From assembly GCA_050247895.1 (NCBI GenBank), contig JBFWTJ010000105.1:1-11984 (forward strand): a stretch of DNA of 11,984 nt, written 5' to 3'. Shown here piece after piece: positions 1 through 6,780 of the stretch; within the stretch, counting starts at the first letter, position 1, and every line of letters begins with the position of its first letter. The notes beneath the pieces were generated by a model. The model made no database searches and was not told the origin of the DNA. It saw nothing but the letters and a program-made list of their open reading frames with translations. The stretch is from CAVPEW01 sp050247895. GTDB taxonomy: Bacteria; Actinomycetota; Acidimicrobiia; Acidimicrobiales; VFJN01. The translations under genes were made by a program, and so were the position numbers.

Positions 1-344
1 TGCCCCACTACCTGGTGGTGGCCGTGTTCGCCGGGGGCTGGGGCTTCGGCGGGGACGACGGCGGCCTGTGGGTCTTCGGCCGGGGTGGCCTGATCGCGGT
101 CGTCGCCCTGGTCGCCGCGGTGATCCTGGCCGTGCGGGCCCGCTACCCCGACGAGCTGTTCGACTTCCTCATGGGCCTCAACCGGTGGTGCTACCGGGTC
201 CTGGCCTACGTTCTGCTCATGCGGGACGAGTACCCGCCCTTCCGGTTCGACCCGGGTGGGACCGATCCGGGCCACCGCCCGGCCCCACCCGACGCGCCCC
301 CGCCGGCCGAGCCCGCGGCGATGGCCGGGGCCGCGGGCCGATGA
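1..344 (+). CDS. DUF4389 membrane protein, C-terminal part (5' end outside window)
   Basis: The frame is open from base 3, so the gene begins upstream and only its last ~114 residues are visible. A hydrophobic stretch (GLIAVVALVAAVILAV) is followed by RYPDELFDFLMGLNRW and then YVLLMRDEYPPFRFD. The pattern of YP-x-LFDF, G-x-NRW and DEYPPF is the hallmark of DUF4389 proteins, which are multi-pass membrane proteins of unknown function common in actinobacteria. The tail after the last motif is Pro/Ala-rich and probably unstructured. The stop overlaps the start of the universal stress gene as ATGA, so the two are probably translated together. A GTG at base 15 could be read as a start, but homology continues upstream of it, so I treat the gene as cut by the window edge. 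Confidence 0.82.
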   Translation, partial: PHYLVVAVFAGGWGFGGDDGGLWVFGRGGLIAVVALVAAVILAVRARYPDELFDFLMGLNRWCYRVLAYVLLMRDEYPPFRFDPGGTDPGHRPAPPDAPPPAEPAAMAGAAGR

Positions 345-769
345 CGCTCGGGCGGATCGTGGTCGGGGTCGACGGCTCGCCCAACAGCGTCGCCGCGCTC
401 GACTGGGCCGCGACCCTGGCCGAGCAGGTCGGCGCCGAGGTGGTGGCCGTCCACGCCCTGGGCCTGCTGGAACGGCTCGACGACCACCCGGTGCCGACCC
501 AGGCCCACCGGGCCGAGGTCGTCGAGCGGTTCGAGCGGACCTGGTGCGCCCGGCTCGACGCCTCGCCCGTGCCCGACCGGCGGCTGGCCCGCGACGGCAG
601 CCCGGTCACGGTCCTGCTGGCTGCCGCCGACGAGGTGGGCGCGGACCTGATCGTGGTGGGCACCCGCGGCGTCGGCGACCACCCCGAGCGGCTGCTGGGC
701 AGCACCAGCACCCAGGTGGCCCAGCACGCCCACCAGCCCGTCGTGGTCGTCCCGGTCGCCCGAGGCTGA
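341..769 (+). CDS. Universal stress protein (UspA family), single domain
   Basis: The protein has 142 residues, the usual size of a single Usp domain. The N-terminus RIVVGVDGSPNSVAALDWA is the first beta strand and nucleotide loop of the family. Near the end, VVGTRGVGDHPERLLGST fits the ATP-binding signature G-2x-G-9x-G-(S/T), so this is probably an ATP-binding rather than UspA-like non-binding member. It should be cytosolic and act in stress or dormancy signalling, but no specific role can be read from sequence. The ATG overlaps the DUF4389 stop (ATGA), implying coupling. An in-frame extension upstream would run through the DUF4389 gene and has no family similarity, so ATG 341 is the start. 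The stop lies 16 bases from the stop of the convergent ABC-F gene. Confidence 0.93.
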   Translation: MTLGRIVVGVDGSPNSVAALDWAATLAEQVGAEVVAVHALGLLERLDDHPVPTQAHRAEVVERFERTWCARLDASPVPDRRLARDGSPVTVLLAAADEVGADLIVVGTRGVGDHPERLLGSTSTQVAQHAHQPVVVVPVARG

Positions 770-791
770 CGGCGGCGGCGCGCCCTCAGCC
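764..791. terminator. Possible bidirectional terminator between convergent genes
   Basis: GGCTGA (764-769) and TCAGCC (786-791) form a perfect six-base inverted repeat that includes both stop codons, with a GC-only 16-base loop containing the palindrome GGCGCGCC. It is the only space between two convergent genes. There is no T-tract on either side, so intrinsic termination is uncertain. Confidence 0.3.
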
Positions 792-2387
792 CAGCTCGAG
801 GGTGCGGTCGAGGCGGACCGCGTCGAGGAGGGCCCGGTCGTGGGTCACCAGCACGAGGGTGCCGTCGAAGCCGTCGAGGGCCGCCTCGAGCTGCTCGATG
901 GCCTCGAGGTCGAGGTGGTTGGTGGGCTCGTCGAGCACCAGGCAGTTGACGCCCTCGGCCATCAGCTCGGCCAGCAGGGCCCGGGTCCGCTCGCCGGGTG
1001 ACAGGGCCGACCCGGGCCGGTCGACGTGGTCGGCGCCCAGGGCGAACTTGGCCAGCAGGGAGCGGGCCTCGGCCCGGTCGAGGCCCGTGCGGTCCATGAA
1101 GCCGCGCAGGAGCGGGGTGTCGCCCCCGACGCGGGCCCGGCGCTGGTCGAGCAGACCCACCTTGGCCCCCGGGCCGACCCAGCGCTGCCCCGAGGTGAGG
1201 GGGACCTCGCCGAGCAGGGCCCGGATGAGGGTGGTCTTGCCCGACCCGTTGGGTCCGAGCACGGCGAGCCGGTCCTGCCAGGCCAGCTCCAGGTCGACGG
1301 GGCCCAGGCGGAACGAGCCGAGGTCGACGACCGCGGCGTCGAGGCGGGCCACGACGTCGCCGGCCCGTGACGCCGGGCGGAACGAGAGCTGGAGCCGCCA
1401 CGGCTCCCAGGGCTTGTCGACCGCCTCGAGGCGCTCGATGGCCCGCTCTGTGGCCTTGACCTTGGACGCGAGCTGCTCGGAGCGCTGGGCCCGCTGGAAG
1501 GCCACGAACTTGTCGTTGTCGGTCTTGCGGCGCTGCACGCTGGAGCCCGACTCGGACCACTGGCGCTGGGTCCGCTGCCGGGTGACGAGCCGGTCGCGCT
1601 CGGCGGTGAACCGGTCGTAGGCCTCGGCCTGCTGGCGCCGGGCCAGCTCCCGGGAGCGCACGAAGTCGCTCCAGCCGCCGGCGTGCTCGACGGCGTCGTG
1701 GTCGGGCAGGCGCAGCTCGAGGATGCGGTCGACGCTGCGGTCCAGGAAGGCCCGGTCGTGGCTGACGACCACGATGGCCGAGGCGGTCGAGGCCACGAAC
1801 GACTCGAGCAGGTCCAGCCCGGCGAAGTCGAGGTCGTTGGTCGGCTCGTCGAGCAGCAGGACGTCGTGCCGGCTGAGCAGGATGGCGGCCAGCGCGGCCC
1901 GGGCCGCCTGCCCGCCCGACAGGTGGCCGACGGCGACGTCGAGGCGGTCGGCGGGCAGGCCGACCTGGGCCAGGACGGTCCCGGCCCGGGCGTCGAGGTC
2001 GTCGCCGCCCAGGGCCAGGAAGGTGTCGAGCGCGGCGCTGTAGGCGTCGATGGCCTCGCCGTCGCCGGTCAGGGCCTCGGTGGCCCGGTCCAAGGCGGCC
2101 GAGGCGGCGGCGACGCCGGTGCGCCGGGCGAGGTAGGCCCGCAGGGTCTCGCCCCGGTCGGCGTCGGGCTCCTGGGGCAGCCAGCCGACGGTGAGCGTGG
2201 CCGGCGAGCGCTCGACGGCACCGGCGTCGGGCGGCTCCGCCCCGGCCAGGACGCGCAGCAGGGTCGACTTCCCGATGCCGTTGGGGCCCACGACGCCCAG
2301 GCGCGTGCCCGCGGTGACGGTGACGTCGATGCCGCCGAGCACGACCTGCGCGCCGTGCGACCGCTGGACCCTGCGCGCCACGAGCAC
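786..2387 (-). CDS. ABC-F family ATPase (two ABC domains, no membrane domain)
   Basis: About 533 residues with two complete ATP-binding cassettes and no membrane segment. The first has Walker A GPNGIGKST (near residues 34-42), signature LSGGQ (~154) and Walker B LLLDEPTNDLD (~176). The second has GPNGSGKTT (~376-384), the variant signature LSPGE (~461) and LVLDEPTNHLD (~480). Between them is a charged Arg/Lys/Glu-rich linker with RRKTDNDKF, the interdomain element that reaches into the ribosomal E site/peptidyl-transferase region in ABC-F proteins. The family comprises translation factors and antibiotic-resistance ribosome protectors; sequence alone does not decide which this is. The frame stays open upstream, but that extension is low-complexity, lies opposite the next gene's N-terminus and contains no cassette homology. 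I choose GTG 2387 because it precedes the usual LVARxVxxSxG opening; GTG 2381 is an alternative. Confidence 0.93.
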   Translation of the reverse strand: MLVARRVQRSHGAQVVLGGIDVTVTAGTRLGVVGPNGIGKSTLLRVLAGAEPPDAGAVERSPATLTVGWLPQEPDADRGETLRAYLARRTGVAAASAALDRATEALTGDGEAIDAYSAALDTFLALGGDDLDARAGTVLAQVGLPADRLDVAVGHLSGGQAARAALAAILLSRHDVLLLDEPTNDLDFAGLDLLESFVASTASAIVVVSHDRAFLDRSVDRILELRLPDHDAVEHAGGWSDFVRSRELARRQQAEAYDRFTAERDRLVTRQRTQRQWSESGSSVQRRKTDNDKFVAFQRAQRSEQLASKVKATERAIERLEAVDKPWEPWRLQLSFRPASRAGDVVARLDAAVVDLGSFRLGPVDLELAWQDRLAVLGPNGSGKTTLIRALLGEVPLTSGQRWVGPGAKVGLLDQRRARVGGDTPLLRGFMDRTGLDRAEARSLLAKFALGADHVDRPGSALSPGERTRALLAELMAEGVNCLVLDEPTNHLDLEAIEQLEAALDGFDGTLVLVTHDRALLDAVRLDRTLELG

Positions 2388-2601
2388 GACGGGCGACGCT
2401 ACCGCCGCACGGCCCCGGTCCCCGACGGCCTTTCCGGCACCCTCGCCGCTCGGGGCCGAGGCGCCGCCGTCCACGGTGGCCCCGCACCTGGCGGTCGTGG
2501 GCCGGGTGCCGGCCCGACCAACCCGGCACGGAGGCGCTCGAACCGGGCGTGGACCACCGGGGCTCGGAACCGGGGCGGCCCCGGCGGGCTCGGAACCGGT
2601 C
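2388..2601. other. Divergent intergenic region between ABC-F and the GT-C-like gene
   Basis: About 214 bases separate the chosen starts of two divergent genes. Both frames stay open across it, but their translations are Pro/Ala/Gly/Arg-rich without family similarity, which is expected in DNA this GC-rich. In-frame GTG codons at 2476, 2497 and 2506 could lengthen the plus-strand protein by up to 42 residues. Apart from the TANNNT box on the minus strand, no convincing promoter or operator was visible. Confidence 0.5.
2396..2401 (-). promoter_or_regulatory. Candidate -10 box of the ABC-F gene
   Basis: On the minus strand TAGCGT (a TANNNT box) lies eight bases before GTG 2387, in a stretch otherwise almost free of TA. 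This spacing would give a transcript starting about two bases ahead of the start codon, nearly leaderless. No clear -35 was seen. Confidence 0.3.
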
Positions 2602-4635
2602 GTGGCCGTCGCCCCGTCGACCCTCGACCCGGCCCCGGTCGCCGGGCCCGAGCGGCCCGCCCGCCGGCGTGGACGGCGGTACGGCGCGCTGGCCGGTCCC
2701 CTGGTCGCGCTGTGGACGGTGCGGTGGCTGGTCGGCCCCGAGCTGCCGCCCGGTGACGACGTGACCGGCCACCTGCAACGCGTCGACTTCGCCCTGGCCA
2801 CGCTGTTCGGCCAGGGACGCTGGGACGGATGGTTCCCGGGCGCCATGCTCGGCTACCAGCTCCACCTGTTCTACGGGCCCGGCCTGGCCCTGCTGGTCGG
2901 TGCCGTCCGTCTGGCCGGACTGGGCCTGCTGTCCACCGCGGGGGCGCTGGAGCTCTGCCTGGTCGGGGCCCACCTGGCCGTGCCGTGGACCGCGGGCCGC
3001 CTGGCCCGGGCCCTGGGGCTGGGCCGGCCCACGGCCGCGGCGGCGGGCATCCTGGCCCTGGCCGCCTCGTCGCCGCGCGGCGGGGGCCTCGAAGGTGCCT
3101 TCACCACCGGCCTGGCCGCCCAGCACGTCGCAGTGCCGCTGGTCCTGGTCGCCCTGGCCCTGACCGTCGAGGCGTGCGGTCGGCGGGCCCGCCCGCGCCG
3201 CCTCGCCCTGGTCGTCGCCGCGCTGGCGCTGACCCACCCGCTGTCGCTGGTCCTGCTCGGCGTCCTCGCCCCGGTGGTGCTGGCGGTGGCGTGGGCCGTG
3301 GGGGTGGTCGACCGTCCTCGGGCCCGGCCGCTGCTGGACGCGGCGGCGTGGAGCGCGGGCCTGGCCGCCTGCTGGTGGTTGCCCCTCGTCGCGCACCGCG
3401 ACCTGCGGGGGCCGGTGACCTCGTGGGACCTGCCCGGGGTGGCCGAGCACGTCCGCCTCCTGGTCACCGGCGGCCGGGGTTGGCGGGGGGTCGCCGGGCC
3501 GGTGGTCGCGGCCGGCGTGGTGCTCACCGCGGTGGCGGGGGTGGTGGCCCGGCGCCGGGACGCCGTCGCCCTGGCCCTGCTGCCGGTCGGCGCCCTGGTC
3601 GCGCTGCACCTGGCCCACGGCGTGCTCGGCCTCGACGACGGCCTGGGCCGGCAGCTCCCCAACCGGGGCCTGGCCTACGTCGCGGTCCTGTCCACGCCGG
3701 CGGCGGCTCGGGCCCTGGCCGGCCTCACCCGGGCCGTGCCGGGCGGTGCGCTGGTGCTGGCGGTCCTGGTGGCCCTGTCGGCGCTCGGCGGCGGGCCCCC
3801 TCCCCATGCCGTCCGGCAGCGGCCGACCGCCGAGCTGGTCCAGGTCGCCGAGCTGCTCGCCCGGGAGGTCCCGGCCGGGGCCCGCTTCGCCTTCGTCGGC
3901 CGGGCCGGCCCGTCCGGTCGCCTCGGGGTCCCGGCCCCGGAGCGCTGGCTGGCCCTGGCCGCCGGCCGGCCCGGGCTGGCGCCCTTCGGCCCCGAGTACG
4001 CGCCGGGGGCCGGCGTGGCCATGGACGTCCTGGCCCCGCCCCCGCCCGGTGGGGAGGCGGCGTGGGCGGCCCGGTTGCGGGACCTGGCCGCCTCGCACGT
4101 CGTGACGGCCGACGTCGGGCTGGCCCGACGCCTGGCCGCCCTGCCCGGGACGGATCTCGTGCGGGCCGGGCCCGGGCTGGCCGTCGTGGCCCTCGACGCC
4201 GCCGATGGTGGCGAGGCCGGCGGGGTCACGGACGGGCCGACCGGATCCCCGATACCCGGCAGGGCGACCGGATCGCCGGTGCCGGGCGGGTCGACCCGCG
4301 TCCTGGTCGCCGCGGACGACGAGTGGGTGGTGGAGGTCGACGGGGGCACGGCCCGGCTGGCGGCGCCGTTGGCGTTGGGCTGGTCGCCGGGCTGGCGGGT
4401 GGAGGTCGACGGCCGGTCGGTGCCGACGTGGCGGGCTCCCGACGGCCGGTTGGCCGTCGACCTGCCGGCCGGTGCCCACGTGGTCCGGGTCCGGTTTCGG
4501 GAGGCGCCGGCCGGGCCGTGGGGCCGCCTGGTGTCGGCCGCGACCCTCGGCGCGCTCGGGGCCGGCACGGTCGGTCGGGCCCTGCGAAGATCCCGGGGAA
4601 CCCCCGGCCGGGTCGTGGGCTCGATGGAACCATGA
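2602..4635 (+). CDS. Large polytopic membrane protein, GT-C-like with C-terminal soluble domain
   Basis: About 677 residues from GTG 2602. After one hydrophobic segment (~28-45) comes PPGDDVTGHLQRVDF (~49-63): the acidic pair plus HxxR in the first extracytoplasmic loop resembles lipid-linked-sugar-using GT-C glycosyltransferases and the 6-pyruvoyl-tetrahydropterin-synthase-related membrane proteins. Around ten hydrophobic segments follow to about residue 398. A soluble region ends in a small beta domain (WSPGWRVEVDG ... LPAGAHVVRVRF, ~595-635) like that at the end of YfhO-type proteins, and a last hydrophobic segment (~643-663). A linker holds a short internal repeat, TGSPIPG then TGSPVPG. 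Export or glycosylation of cell-envelope polymers is an inference. The stop overlaps the sigma-factor start (ATGA). The start is uncertain; a weak GGA eight bases upstream is the only support. Confidence 0.82.
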   Translation: MAVAPSTLDPAPVAGPERPARRRGRRYGALAGPLVALWTVRWLVGPELPPGDDVTGHLQRVDFALATLFGQGRWDGWFPGAMLGYQLHLFYGPGLALLVGAVRLAGLGLLSTAGALELCLVGAHLAVPWTAGRLARALGLGRPTAAAAGILALAASSPRGGGLEGAFTTGLAAQHVAVPLVLVALALTVEACGRRARPRRLALVVAALALTHPLSLVLLGVLAPVVLAVAWAVGVVDRPRARPLLDAAAWSAGLAACWWLPLVAHRDLRGPVTSWDLPGVAEHVRLLVTGGRGWRGVAGPVVAAGVVLTAVAGVVARRRDAVALALLPVGALVALHLAHGVLGLDDGLGRQLPNRGLAYVAVLSTPAAARALAGLTRAVPGGALVLAVLVALSALGGGPPPHAVRQRPTAELVQVAELLAREVPAGARFAFVGRAGPSGRLGVPAPERWLALAAGRPGLAPFGPEYAPGAGVAMDVLAPPPPGGEAAWAARLRDLAASHVVTADVGLARRLAALPGTDLVRAGPGLAVVALDAADGGEAGGVTDGPTGSPIPGRATGSPVPGGSTRVLVAADDEWVVEVDGGTARLAAPLALGWSPGWRVEVDGRSVPTWRAPDGRLAVDLPAGAHVVRVRFREAPAGPWGRLVSAATLGALGAGTVGRALRRSRGTPGRVVGSMEP

Positions 4636-5123
4636 CCGCCCCTCGACTCGCGCCCGTGGCGGCACCTGTCACCGTGACCGAGTTCGCCGACTTCTACCGC
4701 CGCGAGTACCCGGGGTCCGTCCGCCTGGCCTTCCTGCTGACCCGCTCGCCAGAACCGGCCGAGGACCTGACCCAGGAGGCGTTCGCGGTGGTCCACGCCC
4801 GCTGGCCGGGGCTGCGCAACCCGGGCGGCTACCTGCGGGTGGTGCTGGTCAACCGGTGCCGGCGCTGGCACCGGGCCAACGGCCGCGAGGAGCGCCGGCT
4901 GCGGCTGGTCCACGCGGTGGCCGATCCGGTGCCCGAGCCGGAGTACCTGCTCGACGCCCTGGCCGGCCTGCCGTTCCGGCAGCGGACGGTCCTGGTCCTG
5001 CGCTACTGGGCCGGGCTGTCCGAGGCCGAGATCGCCGAGGCGCTCGGCTGCCGGCCGGGCACGGTCAAGTCGCTGGCCTCCCGGGCCCTGTCCCGCCTGC
5101 GCACCGAGGTCCCCCATGCCTGA
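4632..5123 (+). CDS. ECF RNA polymerase sigma factor, SigE-family type
   Basis: The 163-residue protein has the minimal ECF layout. Region 2 (FADFYRREYPGSVRLAFLL ... AEDLTQEAFAVVHARW, ~16-60) binds core polymerase and the -10 element. Region 4 (LAGLPFRQRTVLVLRYW ... EIAEALGCRPGTVKSLASRA, ~106-155) is the helix-turn-helix for the -35 element. It resembles the short 'SigE family' sigma factors abundant in actinobacteria. ATG 4632 overlaps the preceding stop by four bases, and the last eight bases overlap the next gene, so all three are probably translated as one unit. The promoter it recognises cannot be told from here. Upstream in-frame extension runs through the membrane-protein gene and is not coding. 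Confidence 0.94.
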   Translation: MTAPRLAPVAAPVTVTEFADFYRREYPGSVRLAFLLTRSPEPAEDLTQEAFAVVHARWPGLRNPGGYLRVVLVNRCRRWHRANGREERRLRLVHAVADPVPEPEYLLDALAGLPFRQRTVLVLRYWAGLSEAEIAEALGCRPGTVKSLASRALSRLRTEVPHA

Positions 5124-5916
5124 CGACCGGATCGAGACGCTCCTGCGGGACGCCCTGGACCGCGCCGCGGCCGAGGTGCCCCTGGCCAACCCCGAGTGGG
5201 ACGACGCCCCGCTCCTGGTCGCCGACGAGCGGCCCCGCCATGGGCGCCGTGCGACCCGGCCCCTGGTCGCCGTGGCGGCCGCGGCCGCCGCGCTGGTCGT
5301 GGGCCTGGTCCTGGTTCGGACCGCCGACCGGCCGGAGACGGGGACCGCGGCCCGACCGACCGGCGACCTGCCCACCACGTTCGCGCCCACGACGCTGGCC
5401 CCGGCGAGCTCGACGACCATGCCGTCGGCGTCGACGACGGACCCCGCGACCGTGGGCACGACGGGGGCGACGACGACCACGGTGGTGACGGCGGGCTCGA
5501 CGGCGGCCCCGCCGGTCACGCTGCCGCCCTCTGCGGGCGGGACCGGGACGCCGACCACGGTCCCCCAGGCCCCGCCGAGCTACTACCGCCTGGCGCCGGA
5601 CCTGGACCTGGGCTGGGTGGACTCCGGCGGCGACCCCCAGATCTGCTGGCGCACCCCCGTGGAGGAGGACTGCGCTCCCGAGCCGTCGCTGGACCTGGGC
5701 TCGAACGAGGACGCGACGATGCTGGTTCCCAGCTCCGGGCGCCACACGATCGTGCTGGTCCTGTCCACGGCCACGACCCGCCCGACGGGGGTCACGGTGT
5801 TCCTCAGCGATGGGGACGCCCGCTGGTACCCCGTCGACTGGGACGACCGGGCCGGAGTCGGCATCGCCCGCGTCGACCGACCTGCCTCCGAGGTCCTCGG
5901 CGCCGGCCCCGCCTGA
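5116..5916 (+). CDS. Single-pass membrane protein, probable anti-sigma factor
   Basis: 266 residues: a cytoplasmic N-terminus (1-48, starting DDRIETLLRDALDRAA), one membrane helix (~49-68, VAVAAAAAALVVGLVLV), a Thr/Ser/Pro-rich linker (~75-155), and an extracytoplasmic domain (~156-266) ending in a conserved-looking beta region (RHTIVLVLSTATTRPTGVTV). Two Cys (177, 186) in the outer domain could form a disulfide. Its start overlaps the ECF sigma gene by eight bases, and the short acidic N-terminus resembles sigma-binding tails encoded beside SigE-type sigmas, so an anti-sigma role is the best inference. No HxxxCxxC zinc motif is present. The final ~250 bases recur as a direct repeat at 6775-7021. 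A purely extracytoplasmic sensor not binding sigma is possible. Confidence 0.85.
   Translation: MPDDRIETLLRDALDRAAAEVPLANPEWDDAPLLVADERPRHGRRATRPLVAVAAAAAALVVGLVLVRTADRPETGTAARPTGDLPTTFAPTTLAPASSTTMPSASTTDPATVGTTGATTTTVVTAGSTAAPPVTLPPSAGGTGTPTTVPQAPPSYYRLAPDLDLGWVDSGGDPQICWRTPVEEDCAPEPSLDLGSNEDATMLVPSSGRHTIVLVLSTATTRPTGVTVFLSDGDARWYPVDWDDRAGVGIARVDRPASEVLGAGPA
5649..5916 (+). repeat. Direct repeat, copy A (3' end of anti-sigma gene)
   Basis: This stretch aligns with 6775-7021. Copy A has 21 extra bases (5659-5679, coding VEEDCAP) relative to copy B. By hand, about 20 of 247 aligned bases differ, with the last ~200 about 95 percent identical; similarity ends at the stop codon. The two copies enclose the tandem small genes and the RHS fragment. 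Confidence 0.92.
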
Positions 5917-5929
5917 GCGAAGGAAAGCC

Positions 5930-5943
5930 AGTCCGAAGGGACT
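5930..5943 (-). terminator. Weak hairpin downstream of the tandem small genes
   Basis: Read on the minus strand, AGTCC-CTTC-GGACT is a perfect five-base-pair hairpin with a four-base loop followed by the T-containing run GGCTTTCCTT. It lies ~95 bases past the stop of the 77-residue gene and just past the anti-sigma stop on the other strand, so it could end transcription for either. The stem is short and the T-run imperfect. Confidence 0.3.
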
Positions 5944-6036
5944 CAGGATGCGAGATGGCGGTCGTCGAACGCAAGAACCTTTCGCGGCAGGCCCTTCACC
6001 TGCTTCGAGCGCGTGGATCCAGGTTCGCTGCTCAAC

Positions 6037-6270
6037 TCACTGATCCAAGTCTGCTACCAGCCTTCGGCAAAGTACATCAGCTAGTACAACCAATGCGCCG
6101 AGCAATTCATTGCGATCAATCATTCCTGTCGTCCGAAAGGACCACGTCACTTCGCCATCCTGGTCTAGGCACTTCAATAAGGTGAAAGCTTCTAGCGGAG
6201 TCCACCCCTGGTCAAGAGGTTCGAGCTCCAAGCCTCGCAGTACATCTCCTGCGGGCACACGATCGCTCAT
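6037..6270 (-). CDS. Small hypothetical protein, paralogue of the upstream neighbour
   Basis: A 77-residue protein from ATG 6270 (a TTG at 6282 would add four residues; a GGA eight bases before the ATG favours the shorter form). Core motifs are PLDQGWTPLEAF, a short acidic turn, TW, RTTG and R-x-ELLG, ending in a basic/acidic helix (CRRLVADLD). About 38 of 72 aligned residues match the protein encoded 33 bases upstream, so the pair arose by tandem duplication and both are under selection as proteins. No signal peptide or membrane segment; probably cytosolic. I do not recognise a characterised family. Proteins of this shape occur as small hypotheticals in actinobacteria. Being next to an RHS remnant, an immunity role is possible but unproven. 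Confidence 0.78.
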   Translation of the reverse strand: MSDRVPAGDVLRGLELEPLDQGWTPLEAFTLLKCLDQDGEVTWSFRTTGMIDRNELLGALVVLADVLCRRLVADLDQ

Positions 6271-6303
6271 CGGACGTTCCAAGTTGGTGTTGTCACCTTG
6301 GGC

Positions 6304-6558
6304 TCAATCTTCCTCCCAGTCAGCAGCGAGCTGCTGCCGTATCAACTCGGCGTGAACAAGCAGCACACCCAGCAGCTCCTCCCGGTTCAGATCACCCGTC
6401 GTGCGATAGGCCCACGTTGATTGACCATCCCCATCTATTACCTTTATCAAGACGAATGCATCGATCGGTGTCCAGCCCTGGTCCAATGGGTGCAGCGTCA
6501 TACGTGAGAGAACTTCACCTGCTGGACGACGCTTGGCATTGGGATTAGATGGAGTCAC
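6304..6558 (-). CDS. Small hypothetical protein, first of a tandem paralogous pair
   Basis: An 84-residue protein starting at GTG 6558. It shares PAGEVL, HPLDQGWTPIDAF, an IDGDG turn, TWAYRTTG, REELLG and a C-terminal amphipathic helix (LIRQQLAADWEED) with the downstream copy, at roughly half identical residues. No other start is available: the frame runs back without ATG/GTG/TTG to a stop at 6601-6603. A TANNNT box six bases before the GTG suggests a leaderless transcript, which explains the lack of a Shine-Dalgarno sequence. Base composition is clearly lower in GC than the flanking operons, consistent with acquisition. The function is unknown; orphan immunity protein for the neighbouring RHS toxin is one hypothesis. 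Confidence 0.8.
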   Translation of the reverse strand: MTPSNPNAKRRPAGEVLSRMTLHPLDQGWTPIDAFVLIKVIDGDGQSTWAYRTTGDLNREELLGVLLVHAELIRQQLAADWEED

Positions 6559-6564
6559 CCTATG

Positions 6565-6570
6565 ACGATA
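6565..6570 (-). promoter_or_regulatory. Leaderless-type -10 box for the tandem small genes
   Basis: On the minus strand TATCGT sits with exactly six bases (CATAGG) between it and GTG 6558. This matches TANNNT at -12 to -7 of leaderless actinobacterial transcripts starting at the first base of the codon. No -35-like hexamer was found at 17 bases. Confidence 0.5.
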
Positions 6571-6600
6571 ACGTACGTTCCCACTCTGCCGCTGGATCTT

Positions 6601-6780
6601 TCAGCCGCAGGTGGCGTCCACGTTCTGGTTAGTTCCTCCGGCGTAGATCACCTCGGTGGTCCGGTCCCGGTCGTCATAGGTGGTGCAGTTCCACCCGGCG
6701 TCGCCCTGGACCCGGCTGGTGACCACCCGGCCGGCGTCGTCGTAGACCTGCTCCCGCACGATCGGCGCCTCACCGCGCAC
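6601..6780 (-). pseudogene. RHS/YD-repeat protein fragment
   Basis: On the minus strand, about 58 codons read as YD-repeat protein: REQVYDDAGRVVTSRV, then GDAGWNCTTYDDRDRTTEV, followed by IYAGGTNQNV and a TGA at 6603-6601. The two YD units with Tyr-Asp and Gly/Asp-Arg spacing are typical of RHS proteins, very large surface or secreted polymorphic toxins whose shell is built from dozens of such units. Third codon positions are G/C-rich, unlike the AT-richer small genes nearby. The fragment joins the duplicated anti-sigma sequence at about 6775-6780 on one side and stops 42 bases before the small-gene GTG on the other, with no signal peptide, core or toxin domain. It is a remnant, not a working gene. 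Confidence 0.75.

Noticed and set aside
2676..2764. GC-rich stretches resembling strong hairpins throughout the left flank
   Set aside because: Inverted repeats of this size are expected by chance at such GC content and lie inside coding sequence.
2388..2846. N-terminal extension of the ABC-F frame by ~150 residues
   Set aside because: Low-complexity, no ABC-F homology, and overlaps the start of the divergent membrane-protein gene.
217..4665. Very long minus-strand open frame (over 1400 codons) across several genes
   Set aside because: It is the antisense shadow of GC-rich coding sequence: Arg/Pro/Gly-rich, no domains, and it runs opposite the stress gene and the GT-C-like gene.
5950..6092. 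Plus-strand open stretch reading ARTFRGRPFTCFERVDPGS and ending at a TAG
   Set aside because: Fairly good codon bias but no start codon, and its second half lies antisense to the better-supported 77-residue gene. It might be another C-terminal remnant, but support is too thin to annotate.
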